A stretch of DNA of 16,840 nt, from the NCBI GenBank assembly GCA_031263265.1, contig JAISGE010000091.1, positions 1 to 16,840 of the forward strand, in the 5' to 3' direction. Below, in pieces: positions 1 through 6,465 of this stretch (within the stretch, counting starts at the first letter, position 1; the number at the start of each line of letters is the position of its first letter). The notes beneath the pieces were generated by a model that saw nothing but the letters and a program-made list of their open reading frames with translations, did not search any database and was not told the origin of the DNA. The position numbers and the translations under genes are program-made. The stretch is from Treponema sp. GTDB lineage: Bacteria > Spirochaetota > Spirochaetia > Treponematales > Breznakiellaceae.

Positions 1-369
1 CTTGGTTTCAAAAAGGCTTTTGAAATTCCCAATCCCGAAACAGGAGCGCCCTGGATAAATTACATTTATATTGGCGATGAACAGTTTGTGGAACTTTTCT
101 ACAACGGCACGAAAGACAATCCCTGGTCGGAAAATCTTCGCGGCTTCAACCACCTCTGCCTGCGGGTTGATGACATTCACTCTGTGGCGGAGCGGATACA
201 GAAGGAAGGCGGGGTAATTACTGACGGCCCCAAACAGGGCTGTGATAATAACTGGCAGGCATGGACATGCGACCCGGACGGCGTTCGCATTGAGTTAATG
301 CAGATCGATGAACAATCGCCGCATTACAAAGCAGTTCAGGACAACAAGGCAATTCAGGAGCACAAATAA
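1..369 (+). CDS. VOC-family (glyoxalase/bleomycin-resistance fold) protein, 5' truncated by window edge
   Basis: The reading frame is open from base 1, so the gene begins upstream of the window; a GTG at 88 lies inside it and is not the start. The visible 122 residues form the last part of a vicinal-oxygen-chelate module. The segment NHLCLRVDD supplies a His at the start of a beta strand, and CDPDGVRIELMQ supplies the usual Glu metal ligand in the last strand. VOC enzymes use such ligands for isomerisation, epimerisation or dioxygenation; the substrate cannot be read here. A second VOC gene starts 3 bases after the stop, so the pair is one operon. A damaged copy of this gene lies at 6219-6341, and its preserved start (MFTP) hints at the missing N terminus. 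Confidence 0.85.
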   Translation, partial: LGFKKAFEIPNPETGAPWINYIYIGDEQFVELFYNGTKDNPWSENLRGFNHLCLRVDDIHSVAERIQKEGGVITDGPKQGCDNNWQAWTCDPDGVRIELMQIDEQSPHYKAVQDNKAIQEHK

Positions 370-441
370 AGTATGTCAATAGGAACTACAAAACTCTGCC
401 ATATCGCAATACTGGTAAAAGATCTTGACCAGGCAATCGCC
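33..441 (+). repeat. Left member of a dispersed direct repeat (intact VOC genes)
   Basis: Bases 33-86, 293-332, 351-369 and 373-441 recur at 6233-6413 in the same order and orientation. The shared blocks are nearly identical, with only a few substitutions. Between the blocks the right copy lacks 210 and 18 bases that are present here. Beyond 441 the resemblance falls to protein level. Confidence 0.85.
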
Positions 442-882
442 CACTGGGAGCGGATTTTGGGCGTAAAAGCAGGCGGCGCTTTTTATCTGCCCCCGGCATC
501 GGAGGTTCCCTCGTTTACCAACGGCGAGACGGGGGATTATACGGATTGCAGGCTCGCGGTGATTCAGCTTGAAAACTGCGTAATCGAACTGGCGCAGCCC
601 GGAAAAAACGCAAGCCCGTGGAAAGAAAAACTTGACCGGGACGGCGAGGGCGTTCAGCATATCAGTTTTGTGGTGCCTGACCGTAAAAAGGCGCAGGACG
701 AGTTGCAGGCTGTCGGCGCGCCGAAGCCCTACCATATCGGCTACTGGCCCGGCGGTACCTATTCTTTTACAAACAGCGTCCCGCAGCTTGGCGTTGAGAT
801 AAACATCAAAACCGATGATGACAACACGGCGAAGAAAGAACGCCTGCTGAACGACAGAAACTTTCACAAACAGGATTTGTAA
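373..882 (+). CDS. VOC-family protein, methylmalonyl-CoA epimerase-like
   Basis: This complete 169-residue protein has two beta-alpha-beta-beta-beta modules, as in methylmalonyl-CoA epimerase and glyoxalase I. Visible candidate metal ligands are His10 (KLCHIAILV), Glu72 (CVIELAQP), His96 (GVQHISFVV) and Glu142 (GVEINIK), in the order expected for the family. CAGGAG at 355-360, inside the end of the preceding gene, is a reasonable ribosome binding site 12 bases before the ATG. The position among sugar genes suggests a keto-sugar epimerase or isomerase rather than a true CoA-ester enzyme, but the substrate is unknown. The stop codon is followed after one base by the start of a decayed isomerase gene, the same spacing as in the second copy of this operon near 6466. 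Confidence 0.85.
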   Translation: MSIGTTKLCHIAILVKDLDQAIAHWERILGVKAGGAFYLPPASEVPSFTNGETGDYTDCRLAVIQLENCVIELAQPGKNASPWKEKLDRDGEGVQHISFVVPDRKKAQDELQAVGAPKPYHIGYWPGGTYSFTNSVPQLGVEINIKTDDDNTAKKERLLNDRNFHKQDL

Positions 883-883
883 T

Positions 884-919
884 ATGCGTTTAAGAGCCCC
901 GTTTTTTATTAAAACTTAG
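884..919 (+). pseudogene. First 11 codons of a sugar-phosphate isomerase-like (TIM-barrel) gene
   Basis: One base after the VOC stop, an ATG opens MRLRAPFFIKT and then TAG. This matches the N terminus of the intact gene at 6466 (MRLGAPVFIES) at 7 of 11 residues, with the same gap to the upstream VOC gene. Nucleotide identity is lower than protein identity, so it is a diverged paralogue and not a recent copy. The rest of the gene is gone: what follows is a GC-rich hairpin and then unrelated minus-strand gene debris. I read this as the stub left by a deletion. Confidence 0.7.
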
Positions 920-928
920 AAGGGTTTA

Positions 929-947
929 AGGCCCCTTTTAGGGGCCT
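929..947. terminator. GC-rich hairpin, possible terminator
   Basis: AGGCCCCT and AGGGGCCT form a perfect 8-bp stem with a TTT loop. No long T run follows on either strand, so it is not a textbook intrinsic terminator. It lies between the plus-strand VOC operon and the minus-strand oxidoreductase debris, where a convergent terminator is expected. Confidence 0.35.
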
Positions 948-953
948 CTCCAT

Positions 954-1223
954 TCAACACGGTGTTACATGTCCTGGCCCTGATTGATCGTCTAAAGGAC
1001 CGGCTCTACCTCTATGATAATAACGCCGATGCGGACAGGTATTTTCCCCCTCCATCTTCCCTTCTTTATGGGCGGAACGGGGAACGCCAAGATACACCAC
1101 ATCGACCCCGGGATCATCAATCATCGCGTCAAAATTGTCGTAGACTTTAGGGACGCCATATTTGGCGGCGAAGTTTTCCGCGTTATGCTTCGACCGGGAA
1201 ACCACGGCAAGCGCGTTGGGCGC
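954..1223 (-). pseudogene. Gfo/Idh/MocA-family oxidoreductase fragment
   Basis: The frame read from 1223 downward begins APNALAVVSRSK and continues through AAKYGVPKVYDNFDAMIDD and VDVVYLGVPRSAHKEG. This is the typical second half of the NAD(P)-binding Rossmann domain of Gfo/Idh/MocA dehydrogenases. The expected first 30 or so residues with the GxGxxG loop are missing, with an in-frame TAG at 1224-1226. After about 1059 the protein loses resemblance to the family, and the C-terminal substrate domain is absent. It is therefore a gene remnant. It lies just downstream of a broken dehydrogenase on the same strand, so the two may once have been co-transcribed. Confidence 0.75.
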
Positions 1224-1234
1224 CTACGCTCCGC

Positions 1235-1922
1235 TTAAATTTCCATCGCCTCGCCGCGATAATCAATGAACCAGCCGTTTTCGGGGGGGATTGTTTTCTC
1301 CCCCGACAGTATGCGGTATATTCCTTCGGCGGCCTCTTCCGGTTCAATCTGGGCGTCATTTTTCCCCATCACCGTGTTCATGCGGCCGGGATGGACGGCG
1401 TAAACGCGGCAGTGAGCGGCTGTTTTCGCAAAGACGGCGGTCAGTTTATTCTGCGCGGCTTTGCTGATCGAATAACCCGGGTATTTCGCGCCGATAGTGG
1501 TCATGGAGCCGGCCTCCGAGGTAACCGTTATAAACATGCCTCCGTTCTTAACCAGCCGGTGAAAGTGTTTTCATGATCGCCGAACCGACCACATTCACTT
1601 CCAGCGCGGCGCGAAGATCGTCGATAACGATGCCGGTAACCGGAAGCTCCCGGTCGCTGTCAGCCAAAATGCCCGCGGTAACCACCACCGCATCCAGGTT
1701 TCCGCCGTCCCGGGCGATTTCTTGAGAAACCGCTGCCGCCATCGGTTCATTGGTAACATCAAGCTCTACCATTTTGAAACCGGCGAACCGCCTCGCGGCT
1801 TCCAAAACGCCATCGGACGGTTTGTTCCGGTAACCGGCATACACCGTCTGACCTTTTTCCGCCATGAGGCGGGACAACACAAGCCCCAACCCCTGATTAA
1901 CTCCGGCAACAAGAACACGCAT
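1235..1922 (-). pseudogene. Short-chain dehydrogenase/reductase (SDR) with a single-base frameshift
   Basis: The start is the ATG at 1922, with AAGGAG about 8 bases upstream; an ATG at 1967 in the same frame has no such site. The N-terminal part, MRVLVAGVNQGLGLVLSRL, is an SDR nucleotide-binding loop, followed by LDVTNEP and VVTAGIL. The frame then breaks at a run of four T on the plus strand (1568-1571, AAAA in the gene). Removing one A gives the continuous reading IMKHFHRLVKNGGMFITVTS and then catalytic YSISK (YxxxK) through to the stop at 1235. Corrected length is 228 residues, normal for the family. It is either a true frameshift pseudogene or a sequencing error in a homopolymer. Its role would be NAD(P)-dependent oxidation or reduction of a sugar or polyol. 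Confidence 0.85.
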
Positions 1923-1979
1923 ATATCGCTCCTTTTCCCATACTCCAGTATCGGACATAAAAATCAAGGCGGCTTACCA

Positions 1980-2034
1980 ATTATCGCCTAAACTGCTCAA
2001 ATATTGACAATATTTGTTGACAATATATCATAAT
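1980..2034. promoter_or_regulatory. Divergent promoter region with shared 17-bp palindrome
   Basis: AAATATTGACAATATTT at 1999-2015 is a perfect inverted repeat (8-1-8). It contains a rightward -35 (TTGACA, 2004-2009) and a leftward -35 (TTGTCA, the complement of 2005-2010). Each has a -10-like box 19 bases away: CATAAT at 2029-2034 for araC, and GATAAT (complement of 1980-1985) for the SDR gene. TTGACAATAT occurs again at 2017-2026. The palindrome is a likely operator controlling both directions. The 19-base spacers are longer than ideal. Confidence 0.5.
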
Positions 2035-2050
2035 ACGATAGTATATCCTT

Positions 2051-2932
2051 ATGAGCCAGTTCCAGCATGAAAACAAACAGCTTGAACACACCTTTCCGTT
2101 TCTGGCATGGAAAAATACGCAAGTCAATTTCCCTCCCCACTGGCACGCCTGTTTTGAAATAATCTATATGCGCCGGGGTCATACGTATGTCTCTGTTGAT
2201 GACACGGTATATCAAGCCCAGTCCGGGGATATTATCATGGTAAACGCCGATGCGATTCATGGCTACTTTGATCAAAGCCCGAATGTCTCTTTTCGTGGTT
2301 TTCAATTTGGGATTACGTTTTTTGGCGATGATTTTATACCGCTGCGCGATATCATTTTTAATGTTCCCGTGCTGTCCGCCAAAAATATGCCCGACGCCTT
2401 GTCCCTGTGCCTGCATGCCCTGCTTGATGAAATCGCCTCGGAGTACAACCGAAAGCAAATCGGCTGGCAGCTTGCCGTAAGATCAAAGCTCTACGAGCTG
2501 ATGCTGATGATACTGCGGGAACAGTCCAAGATCATCCCCCATGAAACCATACAGGCGCTGTCATCCGGATCAGGGCGCATACTCTCTTTTGTATTCAAAA
2601 ATTGCAGCGACGAATCCCTTACCCTTGAGGATGCCGCAAAGGCCCTCAATTTAAATAAATTCTACTTTTCGCGGTTCTTCAAAAAGCACATCGGCCAGTC
2701 ATTTCACGCATACCTCACCAAAACACGGGTTGATTTTGCGAAGCACTATCTTATCGAATCAAAGATGCCGATAACCGACATTGCCTTTAACGCCGGGTTT
2801 GGAAGCCTTCAAACCTTTAACCGGGTCTTTAAGCTCCTCACGGGACGGACGCCCGGGGAATACCGCAGGGAAAATAGCGCGCCCTTTTCCCCTCTGGTGT
2901 CTTCCCAGTTTTATGTGGGAAAATTGCCGTAA
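2051..2932 (+). CDS. AraC-family transcriptional regulator with N-terminal cupin domain
   Basis: This 293-residue protein has an effector-binding cupin at the N terminus: PPHWHACFEIIYM at about 28-40, then GDIIMVNADAIHGYF at about 59-73. The C-terminal 100 residues hold the double helix-turn-helix DNA-binding domain, with LTLEDAAKALNLNKFYFSRF for the first helix pair. The signature ITDIAFNAGFGSLQTFNRVF followed by GRTPGEYRR completes the AraC pattern. The gene sits directly ahead of the sugar-importer genes on the same strand and most likely activates them in response to a sugar. There is no Shine-Dalgarno sequence before the ATG at 2051, and the predicted promoter leaves a leader of about 10 bases, so the mRNA may be nearly leaderless. 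Confidence 0.93.
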   Translation: MSQFQHENKQLEHTFPFLAWKNTQVNFPPHWHACFEIIYMRRGHTYVSVDDTVYQAQSGDIIMVNADAIHGYFDQSPNVSFRGFQFGITFFGDDFIPLRDIIFNVPVLSAKNMPDALSLCLHALLDEIASEYNRKQIGWQLAVRSKLYELMLMILREQSKIIPHETIQALSSGSGRILSFVFKNCSDESLTLEDAAKALNLNKFYFSRFFKKHIGQSFHAYLTKTRVDFAKHYLIESKMPITDIAFNAGFGSLQTFNRVFKLLTGRTPGEYRRENSAPFSPLVSSQFYVGKLP

Positions 2933-2997
2933 AAAGTCAATAAGTAAGAAGTTTTGATAATAATTGAGTAGCGTACTTCCCCATTGAGGTACAAAGT

Positions 2998-3035
2998 TGT
3001 TTAGTGTCTGCTATAGCCATGACAGACACTAAACA
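2998..3035. promoter_or_regulatory. 13-bp perfect inverted repeat ahead of the sugar-binding protein gene
   Basis: TGTTTAGTGTCTG (2998-3010) and CAGACACTAAACA (3023-3035) are perfect inverted copies separated by 12 bases, ending 22 bases before the ATG of the binding-protein gene. It could be a dimeric regulator's operator or, if transcribed, a stable hairpin in the mRNA leader. No T run follows, so it is not a standard terminator. Confidence 0.6.
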
Positions 3036-3057
3036 TCTGTCGATTGTGGAGGAAAAA

Positions 3058-4398
3058 ATGGAAAAATTCAGAAAAGCGCTTGTAGTTGCGGTGATAGCAT
3101 CACTTGTTCTTTCCGTTACCATGTGTAAAAAAAGCGAGGGCGCTGCAACAGCCGGTGGAAGAACCGCACAGGGTGTCCGCGAAATTGTTTTCTGGGATAT
3201 GGCCTGGGGACCTGCCGATACATACCCTGTTACGATGCAGGGATTGGTTGACCGGTTCAATTCGGAGAACGCAGAGAGCATCCATGTAACCATGCAGAAT
3301 GTTCCCTGGGATAACTTCTACCAGGTATTCCTTACGGCGGTAACTTCAAACGCCGCTCCGGATGTCGCGACCGGCGCGTTTATGCAGCCTATTCAATACG
3401 CGGAAATGGGGGAAGGACTCCCATTGGATCCGATTGTGGAACAATGGAAAAAAGAGAATAATCCTATTCTGGATGATTACAGCGAAATTCTGTTTAACTT
3501 GTATAAGTACGATGGAAAATATTATGGCTTACCCTGGAACCTCGACACCCGGCAGATTTTGTACCGTACCGATTTTTTTAAACAAGCGGGGATCACAAAA
3601 TTGCCTGTCAATTGGGCTGAATTTCTGGATGTCTGCGCCCAACTGAAAAAGACGCTTCCTCAGGATGTATTTCCCTTTGTGTTTCCGGGCGGCGGCGATT
3701 ATAACGGGTTACAGGCACTGATTACTTTTTTGGTTCAAAATGACGTGGGACTTACCGATGTGCAGGGCAAGCCGGATTTTACCAATCAAAAAGTTACGGA
3801 AGTATTACAGTTTATCAATGCCCTGTATGTTAATGGTTATGTTCCCAACGGACTTCCCGCTTACAAGGCTACGGATGCCGAAAAACTGTTTCAGGCGGGA
3901 AAAGCAGTCATGTATATGCAAGGCATGATGGATTTGAAAGATTTCCCGGAAATTGACGCAAACGCCGCCGTATTACCCCCAATGGCCGGACCGAGCGGTA
4001 CGCCAAAATATTATACCTGGGTAAACGGGATCGGCGCTTTTTCTCAAACTAAAGATCCGCAGGCCTGTTATGCTTTTATAAAATGGCTTCTGGAAAACGA
4101 ACTTCCACTTTGGCCTCAAGGTCAGCTTACCTCTATACCCGCGCGGATAAGTTTCCGTTCGGACCCCTATTTTACCAATGCCTGGCAGAAAAAACAGGTC
4201 TCGGAACTGGCGCTTCCTACAATAGTAACCGTGGTGTATCCGTCGCCAAGTATCTATCTGCCTTTTTCGGTTATTGAGGGTGAAGCGATGCCGATGATAA
4301 GCCTGGTGAAGGCATGTACGCAAAATCCGAACTATAAGGCGATCCAGCAGGAAGTACAGAATATCATGCTGGCCTCCTGGGCAGAATTCGATATGTAG
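3058..4398 (+). CDS. Extracellular solute-binding lipoprotein (family 1) of a sugar ABC importer
   Basis: The start at 3058 is chosen over upstream in-frame codons because GGAGG lies just before it and it begins a signal peptide: MEKFRK, a hydrophobic stretch, and LSVTMC with Cys23. The lipobox (VTMC) is relaxed, as is common in spirochaetes, so the mature protein is probably lipid-anchored on the outer face of the inner membrane. The 446-residue chain has family features: EIVFWDMAWGP, LVDRFNSEN, PWDNFYQVFLTAV, APDVATG, the YYGLPWNLDTRQILYR segment and a C-terminal domain ending in LASWAEFDM. It binds an unidentified sugar or glycoside and delivers it to the two permeases encoded next. A hairpin separates it from the permeases, consistent with higher expression of the binding protein. 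Confidence 0.93.
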   Translation: MEKFRKALVVAVIASLVLSVTMCKKSEGAATAGGRTAQGVREIVFWDMAWGPADTYPVTMQGLVDRFNSENAESIHVTMQNVPWDNFYQVFLTAVTSNAAPDVATGAFMQPIQYAEMGEGLPLDPIVEQWKKENNPILDDYSEILFNLYKYDGKYYGLPWNLDTRQILYRTDFFKQAGITKLPVNWAEFLDVCAQLKKTLPQDVFPFVFPGGGDYNGLQALITFLVQNDVGLTDVQGKPDFTNQKVTEVLQFINALYVNGYVPNGLPAYKATDAEKLFQAGKAVMYMQGMMDLKDFPEIDANAAVLPPMAGPSGTPKYYTWVNGIGAFSQTKDPQACYAFIKWLLENELPLWPQGQLTSIPARISFRSDPYFTNAWQKKQVSELALPTIVTVVYPSPSIYLPFSVIEGEAMPMISLVKACTQNPNYKAIQQEVQNIMLASWAEFDM

Positions 4399-4417
4399 AT
4401 ACTTGCTCACGGATTGC

Positions 4418-4455
4418 GAAGGCGGTATTAGGAAATGCCGCCTTCCGATATTTTT
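4418..4455 (+). terminator. Attenuator-like hairpin with T run between binding-protein and permease genes
   Basis: GAAGGCGGTATT and AATGCCGCCTTC pair as a 12-bp stem (one G-U) with loop AGGA, followed by CGATATTTTT. The T run is imperfect, so partial read-through is likely. This would give more binding-protein mRNA than permease mRNA. Confidence 0.65.
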
Positions 4456-4469
4456 AAGGAGGTTCTGTT

Positions 4470-5369
4470 TTGAAATCAAAATCTGTTGATAAATTGAAAT
4501 TACAGAAGAACAGTCTTGGATACTTGCTGCTTATTCCCGCGACCATACTCATCTTTACTATCAGTATCTATCCGTTAATACACGGGATTAGGCTTGGCTT
4601 TATGAGTTACAGTATACGCCGCATCCGATCGGCCAAATTTAACGGGCTTGATAACTTTATCCGTATCTTGACGGCCGATTCTGAATTCTACAGCACCCTG
4701 TTGTTCTCTTTTGGGTATGCCTTCGCGGTAGTGGCTATATCCTATATATTAGGCATGTGTTTTGCGTTACTTTTGAACCGGGATATAAAATACCGCGGTT
4801 TTTTCCGCGCCATGATCCTTATTCCCTGGATCATTCCCCCGGTTGTTGCTGCAACAAACTGGACGTGGCTTTTAAACGATCAGCTTGGGTTTGTTAATCT
4901 TGTGCTGCGCCGTTGGGGTTTTATTGATACGCCGATACTCTTCCTGGCGGATCCTGTCTTGGCCCGACTGACCGTTTGTCTTACCGGCGCATGGAAGTCC
5001 TTCCCCTTCATGACCATAGTACTGCTCTCCGGTATGCAGGGTATTCCCGATGAACTGTATGAGTCGGCCTCCATAGACGGCGCCGGGTTTTTCCGTTCCT
5101 TCCGGCATATTACGATACCCATGTTAAAAAATGTCACCATGATCAGCACGGTTCTGATGTTTATCTGGACTTTTAACAATTTTGAAAACATATACCTCCT
5201 GACAAAGGGCGGGCCCGCAAACGCCACGTTTGTTTTACCCATCTTATCATATTATACGGCATTTTTCCGTTCCCAACTGGGATACGCCTCGGCGATTTCT
5301 ACCCTTATGCTGGTGGTGCTTATGATATTGGCGCTGATATATATGCGAATGCTGCGGACAAGCAAATAG
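4470..5369 (+). CDS. Sugar ABC transporter permease, MalF/UgpA type
   Basis: This 299-residue inner-membrane protein has six hydrophobic segments, the first at about 17-38 (GYLLLIPATILIFTISIYP). The EAA loop that docks on the ATPase is at about 195-220: ELYESASIDGAGFFRSFRHI followed by TIPML. The start codon is TTG at 4470, supported by AAGGAGG at 4456-4462 with 7 bases between; no closer ATG fits. It pairs with the second permease, whose start is 10 bases downstream. The gene lacks a periplasmic insert domain, so it resembles short UgpA/YcjO-type permeases more than E. coli MalF. No ATPase gene follows; the importer must borrow an MsmK/UgpC-type ATPase from elsewhere. Confidence 0.92.
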   Translation: MKSKSVDKLKLQKNSLGYLLLIPATILIFTISIYPLIHGIRLGFMSYSIRRIRSAKFNGLDNFIRILTADSEFYSTLLFSFGYAFAVVAISYILGMCFALLLNRDIKYRGFFRAMILIPWIIPPVVAATNWTWLLNDQLGFVNLVLRRWGFIDTPILFLADPVLARLTVCLTGAWKSFPFMTIVLLSGMQGIPDELYESASIDGAGFFRSFRHITIPMLKNVTMISTVLMFIWTFNNFENIYLLTKGGPANATFVLPILSYYTAFFRSQLGYASAISTLMLVVLMILALIYMRMLRTSK

Positions 5370-5379
5370 GGGGAAGATT

Positions 5380-6216
5380 ATGAAACTTGGAAACAGAAAA
5401 ACCATTAAAGATATATTAACATATATTGGATTAGCGATAATTGTTATTATCGTTGACTTTCCTTTTTTTCAGATGGTATCGGTTTCATTTAAGACCAGGG
5501 CGGAAGCATTGGGAACCACCGGCTTTTTTCCCCAACATATAAGTATCAACAACATTGTTCGCGTATGGATGCAGACCGACTTCCCCCATAATATTCTGAA
5601 CAGTGTTATTGTCTCGGTATCAACTACAATATGTTGTATAATAATCGCGGTCATCGCCGGTTACGCCCTTTCGCGTTTCCGGGGAAAAGTGTTTTCAGGA
5701 TACGCTGTCCTGCTCCTGATGCTTCAGTTATTTCCGGCAATACTATTGCTTATTCCACTTTTTGTTATTTTAACCGGCATGGGGCTTGTGGACACCCTGC
5801 TTGGCTGTATTCTGACCTATACCACGACAAACCTTGCCTTCTCAATCTGGATGGTAAAGGGCTTTATGGATTCTATTCCCTTTGATTTGGAAGAAGCGGG
5901 TATGATAGACGGCTGTACCCAGTTCACGGCGTTCCTGCGGCTCATCATTCCCATTTCCATGCCCGGCATCTCCACGGTTGGCATCTTTACCTTTATCAAC
6001 TCATGGAGCGAATACACCTTAGCATCAATTCTACTACGGAGTGATCGTAATATCACCTTGACCCTGGGTTTACAGAAATTCGTCCTTCAGTTTACCGCTG
6101 ATTGGCCTGCCCTGATGACCGCGTCCTCTATAGCAACTATCCCTACTATTCTCTTTCTGGTATTCGCCCAGAAGTACCTTATTCGCGGCATGTCAGCCGG
6201 GGCGGTAAAAGGATAG
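5380..6216 (+). CDS. Sugar ABC transporter permease, MalG/UgpE type
   Basis: This 278-residue protein has six predicted membrane helices, starting with ILTYIGLAIIVIIVDFPFFQ at about 12-31. The MalG-type EAA loop is at about 169-195 (DLEEAGMIDGCTQFTAFLRL followed by IIPISMPG). GGGGGAAG precedes the ATG by a few bases. It forms a heterodimer with the preceding permease. The gene ends at TAG 6214-6216, and two bases later comes the ATG of a decayed VOC gene. The original operon therefore probably ran binding protein, permease, permease, VOC, VOC, isomerase. Confidence 0.93.
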   Translation: MKLGNRKTIKDILTYIGLAIIVIIVDFPFFQMVSVSFKTRAEALGTTGFFPQHISINNIVRVWMQTDFPHNILNSVIVSVSTTICCIIIAVIAGYALSRFRGKVFSGYAVLLLMLQLFPAILLLIPLFVILTGMGLVDTLLGCILTYTTTNLAFSIWMVKGFMDSIPFDLEEAGMIDGCTQFTAFLRLIIPISMPGISTVGIFTFINSWSEYTLASILLRSDRNITLTLGLQKFVLQFTADWPALMTASSIATIPTILFLVFAQKYLIRGMSAGAVKG

Positions 6217-6218
6217 CG

Positions 6219-6341
6219 ATGTTTACACCATATCCCGAAACAGGAGCGCCCTGGATAAATTACATTTAGATTGGCGATGAACAGTTAATGCAGATCGATG
6301 AACAATCACCGCATTACAAAGCAATTCAGGAGCACAAATAA
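6219..6341 (+). pseudogene. Remnant of the first VOC gene (internally deleted, nonsense mutation)
   Basis: ATG at 6219 gives MFTP, joined to PETGAPWINYI as in the gene at 1-369. The next codon, TAT in the intact copy (67-69), is TAG here (6267-6269) through one T-to-G change. Reading through it, the frame continues past the 210-base and 18-base deletions to the same C terminus (QEHK) and stop at 6339-6341. Only 41 codons including the stop remain, so no functional VOC fold is possible. Confidence 0.85.
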
Positions 6342-6413
6342 ATTATGTCAATAGGAACTACAAAATGCTGCCATATCGCAATACTGGTAAAAGATCTTGA
6401 CAAGGCAATCGCC
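6233..6413 (+). repeat. Right member of the dispersed direct repeat (deleted VOC genes)
   Basis: This is the collapsed counterpart of 33-441. The first deletion joins at AGTT, which occurs at both deletion edges in the left copy (83-86 and 293-296). The second joins at a near-repeat of GCAATTCAGGA (331-341 and 349-359 in the left copy). Both look like slippage or short-homology deletions. Confidence 0.85.
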
Positions 6414-6464
6414 AACAAGGCGCGGCTTTTGAGCGATCCGGATTTTCATTGGGAGGACTTGTAA
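6345..6464 (+). pseudogene. Remnant of the second VOC gene (in-frame internal deletion, 39 codons)
   Basis: The first 23 codons (MSIGTTKCCHIAILVKDLDK then AIA) match the VOC gene at 373 nearly base for base. They are fused in frame to a diverged C-terminal end, KARLLSDPDFHWEDL, which matches KERLLNDRNFHKQDL of the intact copy. Relative to that copy 390 bases (130 codons) are missing, including three of the four metal ligands. The stop is followed after one base by the ATG of the TIM-barrel gene. The mini-ORF still has its start and stop and could serve translational coupling, but it is not a functional enzyme. Confidence 0.8.
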
Positions 6465-6465
6465 T

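Noticed and set aside
376..867. Long open frame (163 codons) on the minus strand opposite the second VOC gene
   Set aside because: It is antisense to a clear VOC protein, shows no family pattern and has no ribosome binding site; a shadow of the real gene.
2973..2991. GTACTTC/GAGGTAC hairpin between araC and the binding-protein gene
   Set aside because: Short, with a G-U pair and no T run; too weak to call a terminator.
3973..4479. Open frame of 168 codons on the minus strand under the binding-protein gene
   Set aside because: Runs through the coding region and hairpin of a well-supported gene; composition is that of an antisense frame.
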